Shown in pieces: positions 37,247-46,871 of a stretch of DNA of 64,000 nucleotides. Numbering within the stretch: position 1 is the first letter of the stretch; each line of letters begins with the position of its first letter. Origin of the DNA: Microthrixaceae bacterium (GTDB lineage Bacteria > Actinomycetota > Acidimicrobiia > Acidimicrobiales > Microtrichaceae). The notes beneath the pieces are model-generated. The model saw nothing but the letters and a program-made list of their open reading frames with translations, ran no database searches and was not told where the DNA came from. A program made the position numbers and the translations under genes. The stretch lies in assembly GCA_027493675.1 (NCBI GenBank), contig JAOSKI010000002.1, positions 87,292 through 151,291 of the forward strand, read 5' to 3'.

Positions 37247-37740
37247 CAGGTGACTCCATGCTTGATCGCTGCTGCCAGGCGTTGGCGGGCCCGCAGCAGG
37301 CGGGTCTTTACGGTTGACACAGGGACCTGGAGCGTCTCCGCGATCTCCTGATAGGGCATTCCCTCGACTTCGCGCAGGATCACCACCGAGCGGGATAGCT
37401 CGTCGAGGCCCTCGAGTGCCCTCCGCACCTCACGGAGGTCCGAGAGTGCCGCACTTGAGCGAGCGGGGTCGATCCCACCGGGGATGTCCGGTAGGTCCTC
37501 CGGTGCCATGACCGACTCACGTCGACGCCGGAGCATCGAGATGGCGGTGTTGTGCGCGATCCGCAGGATCCACGAGCGGAGCGACGACTCGCCACGGAAC
37601 CCCGGCAGGCTCTGCCACGCCTTGATCATGGTCTCCTGGACCGCGTCCTCGGCCAGGCTGGGGTTTCGCAGGATTCCGTTGGCGACTCGGAACACAGCCT
37701 CCGCGTGTTCGTCGATGAGCGCGTTCAGGTCACGGTCCAG
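37246..37740 (-). CDS. ECF-type RNA polymerase sigma factor (start unresolved)
   Basis: Region 2 is clear (LIDEHAEAVFRVANGILRNP, AEDAVQETMIKAWQSLPGF, RSWILRIAHNTAISML), as is region 4 (LDELSRSVVILREVEGMPYQ, EIAETLQVPVSTVKTRLLRA). These direct RNA polymerase to an alternative promoter set. No credible start codon lies in frame near the region-2 beginning; the frame runs open far upstream, so an indel around 37740-37860 probably hides the N-terminus. The end given is where conserved sequence begins. Downstream partners are the acidic protein and the MscS-like protein. Confidence 0.8.
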   Translation of the reverse strand: MDRDLNALIDEHAEAVFRVANGILRNPSLAEDAVQETMIKAWQSLPGFRGESSLRSWILRIAHNTAISMLRRRRESVMAPEDLPDIPGGIDPARSSAALSDLREVRRALEGLDELSRSVVILREVEGMPYQEIAETLQVPVSTVKTRLLRARQRLAAAIKHGVT

Positions 37741-38035
37741 CCGTGTCGGGTCAGAGGTCGGCTCTGGGGGTGGGAGGCGCGGCCGGTCGATCCTCCAGTC
37801 TGGGGTTGGATTCGGTGCTTCCCACCCTTGGGACCTGCGCCGGTACCTGCGTGGATGGGTAACGTCGGTGGTTCCGGAACCCTGGTGGCTACGCCGCCAG
37901 AACCCCGCTCCCTCGTCTTTCGGTGCACCTGTCGGCGCACCCCCGAGCCGGCACAACGCCCGGCGTGCACATGCAGGGAGGTACCAGCCGGCGGGCCGGG
38001 TTGCAGTCACCCGGTTGCGCCGCGATGCTCCTACG

Positions 38036-39261
38036 ATGTCGGGCCCAGCTACCCCAACTCTCATTGCGCTCCATGGCCATGGCGACGACGAGGAGAACAC
38101 CCTGCACTGGGCCAGGCGGATCGTGCCGGCCACCTGGCGGCTCAGGACCGTGTCGGCTCCACCCGGCAACTCAGAGCCCAGGAGTTGGTTCGACACCACG
38201 CCACGGGGAGTTGACAGAGTGGGGTTCGATCGTTCGCTCGACCGGATTCGCGAGGCGGTGGCGGAGGCCGCGGAGCATGGCCCTGTTGCCATCGCCGGGT
38301 TCTCCCAGGGTGCCGCCATGGCGCTCGGTGTGCCGTCTCTCCACGGCCTGGTGGGGATCGTGGGTGTGTGCGGGTTCCTGCCTGAGGTCGATGACCTGGA
38401 CATCTCATCGGGCCCACCCGTGTTGCTGGCCGCCGGTGACGCCGACGACGTCACTCCGGCCTTCCTGGCGCTCGACGCCGCCGCGGCGCTGACCGCGGCG
38501 GGTCGTGAGGCCACTACGGTGACGATGGCTGGCGGCCACGAGGTGAGCGAGTGCGCAGCGCACCATGCGCGCGAGTGGCTCGATCACCGGTGCACACCCC
38601 GGCACCCGGTCACACTCCCGGAGTTGGTCCTGGCTTCAGGGTCCCCGTACCGCGCTCGGATGCTCAGCGATGCCGGGTACAAGCTCGTGATCGACCCGCC
38701 GGATGTCGACGAACGTGCCGCGGATCACCTCTTGGATTCGCTCGGACCTGGCGGGCTGGCGATGGAGCTGGCGCGCCGGAAGGCGGTTGCTGTGGCACCG
38801 CGCCATCGGGGATCGACGGTGCTCGCGGGCGACCAGGTGGGCGTGGTGGGGGGAGGAGCGGTCGCTGGGATCAGCACAACCGGCCCCCCTTGACGTTGTT
38901 GAGCAAGCAGCAGGATGCGGCCGGAGCGATCGAGCAGCTCATGGCTCTCTCCGGCACCACGCATCATCTCCACAACGGGATGTGCCTTCTCGACACAACC
39001 ACGGGAAGAACGGTGATTGATGTCGACGTCCAGCAGGTGACCATGCGCGAGTTCACCCGGGCCGAGGCCGCCGAGTACGTCAAGCGGTTCGAGCCCTTCG
39101 ATACGGCGGGGTCCTACCGCATGGAGGACGCCGCAGCGATGCTGCCTGGCACTGGCTTCGTGATCGAGGTCGTGGGTGAGGACGACTCAGGGGTACTTGG
39201 CGTGCCGTTGCCGATGTTGGCCCGGATGGTCACCCGTCTCGCCGAGGTCCTGGATCATTGA
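38036..39261 (+). CDS. Alpha/beta hydrolase fused to a Maf-type nucleotide pyrophosphatase (frame-broken)
   Basis: Residues 1-190 are a carboxylesterase-like hydrolase with LIALHGHGDDEENTLHWARR, the nucleophile elbow GFSQGAAMAL, and Asp and His in LLAAGDADDVTP and MAGGHEV. In the same frame the chain continues into a Maf domain, LPELVLASGSPYRARMLSDA, VDERAADHL, AMELARRKAVAVA and GDQVGVV. The rest of Maf (LSGTTHHLHNGMCLLDTTT, YVKRFEPFDTAGSYRMEDAA) is in another frame after a break near 38870. Maf proteins remove modified nucleoside triphosphates. A TTG inside LPELVLASGS could start a separate maf. Confidence 0.75.
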
Positions 39262-39416
39262 CCGCCCTGATCGGCCGATGGATCATCCGACCTCGCGGGA
39301 GCGCACGGCGCGGATGCCTCGGCACTCGACGGCTTCACCCTGTCATTGGACCCTCAACCCGGTCGCAGATGCTCTAGTGTGAACCCCGCTGGGAGCAGAA
39401 CGACGATCGGGGGCTC

Positions 39417-39830
39417 ATGCGCTACCAGTTGATCCAGATGATCCAGCTGTTGTTCGCCCTTTCCATGGTGTTCGGCGCGTTCGTAGGCGGGATCACGGTG
39501 GGATGGTGGCGATGGGGGCGCGGCGGGGGTGTCTCGCCGAGAGGCGAAGGGGAGCGGCCGGCACCTCCTGGAATGCTGTTCTCCCCAGAGGGCCGCGATG
39601 ACGAGATCGTGTTGGTCGAGACCGATCTGGAGATCACCGATTCTGCTGTCGCTCGGCTGACCGCAGGCGAGGAGCCGGCGTTCACCCCCGCTCCTCTCGG
39701 AGCGGGCACACCGGTCCCTTCGCTGAACATGGGGCTGCCGAAGGCCGCGCCCGTGATCGCCACTCCTGGGATCAGGTCTCCTCTGATGCGGAGACGCTGG
39801 AGGCATGAGGGCTTCCCACCCGACCGATGA
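39417..39830 (+). CDS. Hypothetical membrane-anchored protein
   Basis: The 137-residue product has one N-terminal membrane helix (MIQLLFALSMVFGAFVGGIT) followed by WWRWGRGGG and a Pro/Glu-rich soluble part (DEIVLVETDLEITDSAVARL). I recognise no family. The 3' end overlaps the next gene by 26 bases, so the last residues may be displaced by an indel. Confidence 0.5.
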   Translation: MRYQLIQMIQLLFALSMVFGAFVGGITVGWWRWGRGGGVSPRGEGERPAPPGMLFSPEGRDDEIVLVETDLEITDSAVARLTAGEEPAFTPAPLGAGTPVPSLNMGLPKAAPVIATPGIRSPLMRRRWRHEGFPPDR

Positions 39831-40303
39831 GCATGCCATCGCAGATCTGAAGTATCGCTACGTGCGGTATCTGGACACGAAGCAGTGGGATGCGTTGAAG
39901 GACCTGCTTTGCGAGAACGCCTCGGCTTCCTATGGCGGTGGCGCGTACGTGTGCGAAGGTCGGGAGGAGATAACCGAGTTCCTCGTCACGAACATGAGCT
40001 CGGAGACGTTTCACTCCTCCCATCATGTGGGGCAGCCCGAGCTCACCGTGTCGGGCGATTCCGCAACAGGACGATGGGCATTGAGCGACACGGTGCTGGA
40101 CACCGGCCTCAGGGGTGTTCATCTCAGGTGCCGCCTTCTACGAGGACACCTATCTGCGCGAGGACGGCCGATGGCTGATCGCGTCCACCGGCTACCGCAG
40201 GTTGTACGAGTACCTCGTGCCGATCTCGGCGATGCCGGACTTCTCCCTGACGGCGAGCTGGTGGTCAACCGACGGACGCAGCACGTTGCCGCTGAGTCGC
40301 TAG
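39805..40303 (+). CDS. SnoaL-like / NTF2-fold protein (frame-broken)
   Basis: The SnoaL-like fold is suggested by DEHAIADLKYRYVRYLDTKQ, WDALKDLLCENASASYGGGA, EEITEFLVTNMSSETFHSSH and the closing REDGRWLIASTGYRRLYEYL. Such small cone-shaped proteins act as polyketide cyclases, isomerases or binding modules; no specific role can be assigned. ATG 39805 has GGAGG six bases before it. The frame changes near 40105. The length of about 165 residues is normal. Confidence 0.72.
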
Positions 40304-40359
40304 GGGGAGGGGATGAGACGGATCATCCGAGCGGGACGACGAGTGAAGGCAGTGTGCTC

Positions 40360-40913
40360 ATGAGCGACGCGAGCACGAGGAACAGGCTGCTTGTCTCTGT
40401 GCCGGCACTGCCTGACGACAACTTCGACCGGACAGTGGTCTACATGATCGACCACGACGATGCCGGAGCGCTCGGGGTGGTGCTCAACCGACCCACCGGG
40501 TACGAGGTGCCCGAGGAGATCCGGATCGGTCCCAGCTGGGCCACGCCTGCGGTCATGTTCTCCGGTGGTCCGGTCTCACCCGAGGCGGTGATCATGCTGG
40601 GGCGGCGCAAGCTGGGGGAGGACCCCAGGGTGCTGCCACCGTGGGAGGCACCGTCGCGGTGCTCGCCGCCGACGCGGTGTACCACCACGAGGTCGAAGGC
40701 ATCGATCTGCTCAGGGCGTATTCGGGGTACGCGGGTTGGGGTCCACGTCAGCTCGACGCAGAGCTCGATGCAGGCGTGTGGGTGGTCCTCGACGCCTTGC
40801 CGGACGACGTGTTCAGTGGCGAACCGCTGGAGTTGTGGCGCCGGGTACTCGGCCGTGAGGGTGGGAGACTGGCAGCCATCGCCCGCCATCCGGTCGACCC
40901 GAGCGTGAACTGA
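40360..40913 (+). CDS. YqgE/AlgH (DUF179) family protein (one frame break)
   Basis: The family marks are all present: RLLVSVPALPDDNFDRTVVY, HDDAGALGVVLNRPTGYEVP, MFSGGPVSPEAVIML, and, after a break near 40640, GIDLLRAYSGYAGWGPRQLD with ELDAGVWVVLDALPDDVFSG. AlgH affects alginate control in Pseudomonas, but the molecular function of the family is not known. The protein is about 184 residues, normal for the family. Confidence 0.88.
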
Positions 40914-40938
40914 TCCACGGGAGCCTGCGGGAAGGACC

Positions 40939-41738
40939 TCAGGTCTCGTCCAAGAAGCGCTCCGAGACGAACTCGGCCTCCCACACCTCGTCTGATGTGC
41001 AGGAATCACCGGTGGTCGGGCTCGCCTTGCGGCTGTCGTCTCCTGCGCCTGGGTGTGCGGGCCCGGACCTTGCGCTCCATTGGCCTCACCGGCGAAGTAC
41101 CTGATGGCGGCGCGGCCGACCGAGAGGGCCAGGGCGAAGTTGCCGGCGGCGCCCACGGATGCCCCGAGGGTGTAGGGGAGGAGAGCCGTGAGCCCCCAAG
41201 GACCACGCTTGGTGGACATCCGCGCGGCGGCTCGCCCGATGAGGCCTGAACCTGGTGCATCCGGGGATCGGGGGACACGACCCATCAGGGCGCCCGCCGC
41301 CGCACGCCTGCGCAGGCGGCCATGCCGGTGAGCCCGGAGTGCGGTGCCCTCCCGAGGCGCCCAGGGCCGCGGCCAACCAGAGCGCACGGTCGTCCCGCTG
41401 CGCATCCGTGTGCCCGTGCAGCACTCCGATCGCCATCACCATCTCGCCGAGTCGAGCAGCGTTCACGGCTCCTCGGCCCCCAGGAGCGCTGCTGAGCCGA
41501 CGGACCGCGCAGGCGCGGCCGCTGCGCCGCCACTCACCGCACCTGCCAGTGCCAGGTCCCGCGCGCACTGACGGATGATGCGGTGGCTCAACTCGTCGAC
41601 GTCGTCGTGGGGGTACGCGGCTCGAAGAGCAGCCACGCTCTCGACGGCCGCTGCATGACGTTGCTCGGCGATGGCAAGCAGGAACTCGCGATAGGCGCCG
41701 CCGCGGCCGGCGGACCCACCGGTACCTCGATCTGCCAT
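40939..41738 (-). CDS. EcsC-family protein (frame-broken)
   Basis: Read from ATG 41738, the helical N-terminal part (YREFLLAIAEQRHAAAVESV, ELSHRIIRQCARDLALAGAV) leads to RLGEMVMAIGVLHGH and ALWLAAALGASGG. A membrane-like LTALLPYTLGASVGAAGNFA with SVGRAAIRYFAGEA follows. This matches the actinobacterial EcsC-family layout. A C-terminal acidic tail ends FVSERFLDET at 40939. Frames change near 41470, 41330 and 41080. Function is unknown; EcsC takes its name from an operon partner of the EcsAB transporter. Confidence 0.7.
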
Positions 41739-41744
41739 GTTGGG

Positions 41745-41750
41745 ACCCTA
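41745..41750 (-). promoter_or_regulatory. -10 box TAGGGT of a leaderless EcsC gene
   Basis: TAGGGT on the minus strand ends six bases before the ATG at 41738. Confidence 0.5.
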
Positions 41751-42427
41751 CCGGTCCGCCACGTCAGGGTCCCGTCGGCCGTCAGCGACCGACGGGACCG
41801 TTCCCCAGGGGAGTGGCAGGTGGTCAGGTGAGGGCGTTGTACTCCATGTTGCGCCGCCGCCGCTCGTTGTTGCGACGGCTTCCAGAAGGTCTGCTTCCTA
41901 TGCCGCAGGCGCCTTCGGGGTTGGGTCACCTCGTGGGAGACCGGTTGGTCGTGCTCGTCGCTGTAGCCGTGGGTCGGGTGGGGAGATCCAGCACGAGGTC
42001 GTCGTGGTCCTCTTCGAGGGCCGCGACGTGAAGCGCCTGATGTCCCCCTTCTTACCGCCGGTGCTCCGCCTTTCGGCGTTCCCGGTCCTCCGGCAGAGCG
42101 GATGTTGCTCCCGACTGCCGATTTCGGTGGCGGCTTGACATCGACACACCTCCTGGGTTTGGGACGGCAGGCCTGGTCGGTCCGCCGTTGGCGGGTCGAC
42201 CAGGGAAGCCCCTCATCGACCCGGTCCCACAATGAGACATGATTCGACCGGCAAAGTAAAGGACCCTCCTCGAGTCCTGAGCGGAGGGCTGCCTTTGATC
42301 AGAACGGACATAATCGGCATTATGGGCGTTCGTGGCGGAGAGTGAGGAGAGGGGTGCTTCACGGGTTCCCGGTGGCGTGGTGATGCCCCTGCAACCACAG
42401 GCTGATCCTGGGTTGCGAACCGGGCCG
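41751..42427. other. Unassigned 0.68-kb region
   Basis: No reading frame has recognisable protein features. On the minus strand there are basic, His/Arg-rich peptides in three frames between 42230 and 41820 (for example SSRHRNRQSGATSALPEDRE and DEHDQPVSHEVTQPRRRLRH). They may be pieces of one short frame-broken gene, but I cannot join them with confidence. The part 42240-42420 shows nothing. Confidence 0.35.
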
Positions 42428-43536
42428 TCAGGCCGGTTCGGCAGCCAGGCGACGCCCGAGGCTCACCAGGTGCTCCGAGGCGCCGCCGAGTTGCAGTTCG
42501 AGCTCCTTGGCGAACAGGAAGAACCTGTGCAACGGATAATCACGATCCACACCCATGCCGCCGTGCAGGTGCTGGCCGGCGTGGACGATCCGGTGTCCGG
42601 CGGATGCGGCCCAGTACTTGGCCACGTCCACCTCCTTGGCAGCGTCCATGCCCTCTTGGAGCCGCCACATGGCGGAGCGGCTCGTGATCCTGACCGCCTC
42701 GACGTCCATGAACGCGTCCGCGGCACGGTGCGCCACTGCCTGGAAGGTTGCGATCGCCACGTCGAACTGCTTGCGTTCCTTGGTGTACGCGGCGGTCAAC
42801 GCCAGGTCACCGGCACAGACACCGGCGGCCAACGAGCACTGCGACGCGACCGCCCGCTGGTAGGCCCATTCGAGAACTGAACGCCCCTCACCTATGAGCT
42901 CCGCAGGGGCCTCGGCCAGCAGCAGGGCAGCCTGAGGATCCTCGAAGGTGGTCTCCAGGGGCTCCCGTGCGACACCTTCGGCATCGGTTCGGACCAGGAA
43001 AAAGGCCCACTGAGCCGTTCTCCTCGAGCGCAGCAGGAACGACCACGGCATCCGCGACCATGCCCGCCGGCACACAGATTCGGGTCCCTGTGAGGTCCAG
43101 GGCTCCCCCGAGCGGACCGCGATCGTGGTTGGAGCCAGGCACTTTCCGCCGTCCTCGTGCAAGCCGCTGTGAGCACCATCTCCCCTGCCGCCACCGCCGG
43201 AAGCACGTCGCCGGCAAGGTCGGCCGGGGCGAACTCCGCGATCGGGGCACTCCCCATTCCGAGGGTCTCCCAGAGCGGAACTGCGGCGGCGACGCGTCCG
43301 GCCTCCTCCAGGGTGGCGGCGAGGGCGACCAGCCCGAGTCCTGCTCCCCCGTGGTCCTCCGGTACGAACGCTCCGAGAATTCCGGTGTCGGCGAGGGTGG
43401 CCCACAGCGAACGGTCGAAACGCGGCTCGCCGGACTTCTCGAGTGCCCTCAAGCGCTCGTGATCCGAGGCATCGCCCAGGACCTGCCTGGCGAGCTCGGC
43501 CATCGCGGTCTCTGTCTCGCTGAGTTCGAAATCCAT
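42428..43536 (-). CDS. Acyl-CoA dehydrogenase, ChsE1/FadE28-like (frame-broken)
   Basis: The protein starts MDFELSETETAMAELARQVL and shows GILGAFVPEDHGGAGLGLVA, then a short middle part and the C-terminal helical domain (EWAYQRAVASQCSLAAGVC, YTKERKQFDVAIATFQAVAH, HAGQHLHGGMGVDRDYPLHR). It has about 370 residues. A frame break lies near 43110. Paired with the FadE29-like gene at 44.2 kb, it resembles the partner chain of mycobacterial ChsE1-ChsE2, a heterotetramer that dehydrogenates a short steroid side-chain CoA. The substrate here is unknown. GAGGGAA lies nine bases before the ATG. Confidence 0.8.
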
Positions 43537-43863
43537 CGCGTGGTGTTCCCTCGGCTGGTGTGCCCTTGTGCTGTCGGTGCTGCCTACACGCCCGGTGCGG
43601 CCGTGAAGCGACACCCACCCTAGATGCAGTCCCGTGTGCGCGTCGGAGCGCCCTGGAGATCGTCGTGTCGGGGGTCACGGGTATCGTGTGCGCCTCGCAT
43701 CGCTCGACGTCACACCGGGAGCGCAGAATGGTGGGTCCTCGGGCTCCACCGAGCGGTGCAGGCATCAGAGGGAGTTCGAAGGGGGTTCCATGTCGCGTCA
43801 ACGAGGTCACGTCGAACAACACCGCACCGAGAGCCATCGCTGCACCGTCGAGCGTGAGGCGCC
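43537..43863. other. Intergenic stretch between the ACAD gene and the next small gene
   Basis: I see no supported gene in these 327 bases. They hold the divergent start regions of the two flanking genes, with no clear hairpin or repeat. Confidence 0.4.
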
Positions 43864-44133
43864 ATGACCGGCCACGAGGACAAGTGGGCGACCACCGTGA
43901 CGTTCTTCGTGGTGGTGACGAGAGACGAAGTGGTGATGGCTTCCTGTTTCTCCGAGGCCATGGGCTACCTGTACCGCATCATGCCTGAACGCGAGATCGT
44001 CGCGGCTCAACCCGAGGTCTTCGAGTTCATCGAGTGCGACACCGACCTCCTCTTGACCCGCCGATGGACTGCGGAGTGGGAGGGCAAGGCGCTCACATGG
44101 GTTCCCAGCATTTCGCCTCCACCCATTGTCTGA
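43864..44133 (+). CDS. Hypothetical small protein between two acyl-CoA dehydrogenases
   Basis: The 89-residue frame starts MTGHEDKWATTVTFFVVVTR and has no family I know. It is compact and mixed alpha/beta in appearance (ASCFSEAMGYLYRIMPEREI) with no membrane helix or signal peptide. A GAGG lies six bases before the ATG. It is on the opposite strand from both dehydrogenases. Confidence 0.4.
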   Translation: MTGHEDKWATTVTFFVVVTRDEVVMASCFSEAMGYLYRIMPEREIVAAQPEVFEFIECDTDLLLTRRWTAEWEGKALTWVPSISPPPIV

Positions 44134-44178
44134 GCAGTGTCGCACCGTTGGTGCAGGTGGCACCGGTGGCCGCGGGGC

Positions 44179-45346
44179 TCACATGCGCATCGCACGCGGC
44201 ATTCCCAAGCCGAACACGGCTATGAGGTCCCGCTGGATCTCGTTGGTGCCACCCCCGAACGTGAGGATCAACAGGCTTCGGTAGTACATCTCGAGACGGC
44301 CTCTCAGTACGGTCCCCACCGAGTCACGGTGCAGGTAGCCGCGTGGCCCGAGGACCTCCATGAGCATCCGGAAGGCCTCCACGAAGAACTCCGAGCCGAA
44401 CGTCTTCACCGTCGACGCCTGCGCAACGTCCATCTCGTCGCCGGCGGCAACCTTCCAGTTGAGCAGGCGCAGGAACTCGAGGCCCGCGTGCACCTTCGCC
44501 AGGTTCACCTGCACCCATTCGGCGTCCATTATCCGCTTGCCGTCGACACCGGAGGTCTGCTGAGCCCATTGGCGGACCTCCATGTAGGCCTGCTCCAGCA
44601 GTCCCGGTGATAGCAGCGTCACTCTCTCGTGGTTGAGCTGGTTCACGATCAGGTTCCATCCCCCACCCTCGCCCCCACGAGGTTCGCGTCCGGAACGCGC
44701 ACGTCGCTCCAGACGGTCTCGTTCACATCGTGGGTGGACATGAGATGCAGCGGATTCACCGTGATGCCCGGCGAGCTCATGTCGATCGCGAGGATCGAGA
44801 TCCCCTTGTGCTTGGGTGCTTCGGGGTCGGTGCGTGCCGCCAGCCAGCAGTAGTCGGCATCCGACGCGAGCGAGGTCCACATCTTGGTGCCGTTGACGAC
44901 CCACTCATCTCCGTCACGCACAGCGGCCGTCCTCAGCGATGCCAGATCGGTTCCCGCCTCGGGCTCGGGTACCCGATGCAGAAGTGCAGGTCACCGGCGA
45001 GGATCCCCGGCAGGAACCTGGCCTTCTGCTCGTCGGTTCCGAACTGCATGATCGTGGGCCCGACCGTGTTGATCGTGAGCATCGGCACCGGCGCGCCGCT
45101 GCGCATCGACTCGTCGTAGAAGATGAACTGGTCGAACTGGTCGCGGCCCTGGCCGCCGTACTCGGTGGGCCAACCGATGCCGAGCCAACCGTCCGCGGCC
45201 ATCTGCTTGACGATCGCACGGGTGGTCGGCCCGCAACCCATCTCCCGGTGCAGCTCCGCACGGACATCCTCGGTGAGCAGGCCCTCGTAGTACCTCCGCA
45301 GCTCGTCGCGCAGCATGAGCTGCTCGGGTGTGTAGGCGATGTGCAT
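44179..45346 (-). CDS. Acyl-CoA dehydrogenase, ChsE2/FadE29-like (frame-broken)
   Basis: The protein starts MHIAYTPEQLMLRDELRRYY and closely follows the FadE29 pattern: WLGIGWPTEYGGQGRDQFDQ, MLTINTVGPTIMQFGTDEQK, SEPEAGTDLASLRT (split by a break near 44935), DGDEWVVNGTKMWTSLASDA, WLAARTDPEAPKHKGISIL, QLNHERVTL and ILTFGGGTNEIQRDLIAVFG. FadE29 is the catalytic partner in a ChsE1-ChsE2 pair in mycobacteria. A second break lies near 44680. With the 42.4-kb gene it could form a heteromeric enzyme. Confidence 0.85.
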
Positions 45347-45428
45347 CAGGACCCCCGGCACAGGTGAGGCGAACCCGGCGAACTGTATCCCTCCCCACGG
45401 TGTGCCGGAGGCCGCGGCCTATCACCCG

Positions 45429-45434
45429 TAGGCT
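45429..45434 (+). promoter_or_regulatory. -10 box TAGGCT of a leaderless mtr
   Basis: TAGGCT ends six bases before the ATG at 45441. Confidence 0.55.
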
Positions 45435-45440
45435 TCGCAG

Positions 45441-46835
45441 ATGGCTGATTTCGACCTACTGATCATCGGCGCGGGCTCCGGCAACACGATCCTCACCGAG
45501 GAGTTCGACCACTGGAGGGTGGCGATCGTCGAGCGGGATCGTTTCGGCGGTACGTGCCTCAACCGGGGCTGCATACCCTCCAAGATGCTGGTGGTGCCGG
45601 CCAACCGGGTGATCGACAGCGAGGAGTCCGCTCCGCTCGGCATCGGTTTCGCCCCACCGGAGATCGACTGGCCGGCGATGAGGGACCGTGTCTTCGGACG
45701 CATCGACCCGATCGCGTCGAAGGGCGAGGAGTACCGCCGCGGACTGCCCAAGGTGACCGTGCTGCGTGGCGACGCGCTGATGCTCGATGCACGACGCGTG
45801 AGGGTCACCTCGGCGAGCGGCTCGGTCGAGGAGGTGACCAGCGACCGGATCGTGCTCGCCGCAGGTGCGTCGCCCCGGATCCCCGGGATCGACGGCCTGG
45901 CCTCGACGCCCTTCCACACCTCTGACTCGATCATGCGCATCGAGGCCGTCCCCGAGCACCTGATAATCCTCGGTGGAGGGTTCATCGCGGCCGAGCTCGG
46001 CCACGTCTTCGCGGCGCTGGGATCCAAGGTCAGCATCGTGCACCGTGGTGGGCGCCTGCTGCGCCACCTCGACGTGGACATCTCGACGCGCTTCACCCAG
46101 CAGTTCTCCAAGCGCGCGTTCCTGCACCTCGACACCGAGGTCAGGCGTGTGGAGCACGACGGCAACGGGTTCACCCTCACCCTCGACTGCGAGCATCCCG
46201 ACCGGGCTCCTGCGTCGGAGACCCTGACCGGCGATGCTCTGCTGGTCACCACGGGACGCGTACCCAACGGATCGCACCTGGGCGTGTCCGCAGCAGGCGT
46301 ACACCTCGATCCCGGTGGCTACGTGATCACCGACGACACGCTCTTCACCGGTGTTCCAGGGATATGGGCGCTGGGCGACATCCGGAACCCGCTGCAGCTC
46401 AAGCACCTCGCCAACCAGGAGGCGAGGGTGGTCTCCCACAACCTCCTCCATCCCGACTCCCCCATCTCGGTGGACCAACGCGTGGTGCCGCATGCGGTGT
46501 TCTCACATCCCGAGATCGGCGCCGTGGGTGCCCGCCAGGTGGATCTCGACGCGCGCGGGCATCCCTACCGGGTCGGGCACTGCGACTACGGCTCGGTCGC
46601 CTACGGGTGGGCGCTGGAGGACACCTCCGGCTTCGCGAAGGTCCTGGTGTGCGCCGACGAGGGTGTGATCCTCGGCGCACACGTGATCGGCCACCAGGCG
46701 GCGACCCTCGTCCAGCAGGTCACCCAGGCGATGCAGTTCGGCATCCCCGCGCGCAGCCTCGCCCGTGAGCAGATCTGGTGTCATCCGGCGTTGCCCGAGG
46801 TGATCGAGAACGCACTGTTGAACGCGCTGGAGTGA
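45441..46835 (+). CDS. mtr: Mycothione reductase
   Basis: Mtr reduces mycothiol disulfide with NADPH to keep the actinobacterial low-molecular-weight thiol reduced. The 464-residue protein has FAD motif IIGAGSGN at residue 8, redox-active disulfide GGTCLNRGCIPSKM near 38, NAD(P) motif LGGGFIAAELGHVFAALGSK, FAD motif GIWALGDI and the C-terminal HPALPEVIENAL with the catalytic His-Glu pair. The frame is intact. It marks the organism as a mycothiol user. It is divergent from the FadE29-like gene. Confidence 0.93.
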   Translation: MADFDLLIIGAGSGNTILTEEFDHWRVAIVERDRFGGTCLNRGCIPSKMLVVPANRVIDSEESAPLGIGFAPPEIDWPAMRDRVFGRIDPIASKGEEYRRGLPKVTVLRGDALMLDARRVRVTSASGSVEEVTSDRIVLAAGASPRIPGIDGLASTPFHTSDSIMRIEAVPEHLIILGGGFIAAELGHVFAALGSKVSIVHRGGRLLRHLDVDISTRFTQQFSKRAFLHLDTEVRRVEHDGNGFTLTLDCEHPDRAPASETLTGDALLVTTGRVPNGSHLGVSAAGVHLDPGGYVITDDTLFTGVPGIWALGDIRNPLQLKHLANQEARVVSHNLLHPDSPISVDQRVVPHAVFSHPEIGAVGARQVDLDARGHPYRVGHCDYGSVAYGWALEDTSGFAKVLVCADEGVILGAHVIGHQAATLVQQVTQAMQFGIPARSLAREQIWCHPALPEVIENALLNALE

Positions 46836-46871
46836 TGGGGAATCGCACACGGCGAGTACCGTTGCATCCCT

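Noticed and set aside
37246..38514. The full 422-codon minus-strand frame as the sigma factor
   Set aside because: Residues before region 2 have no family character and cross the divergent hydrolase-Maf gene, so only the last part is taken as the sigma factor.
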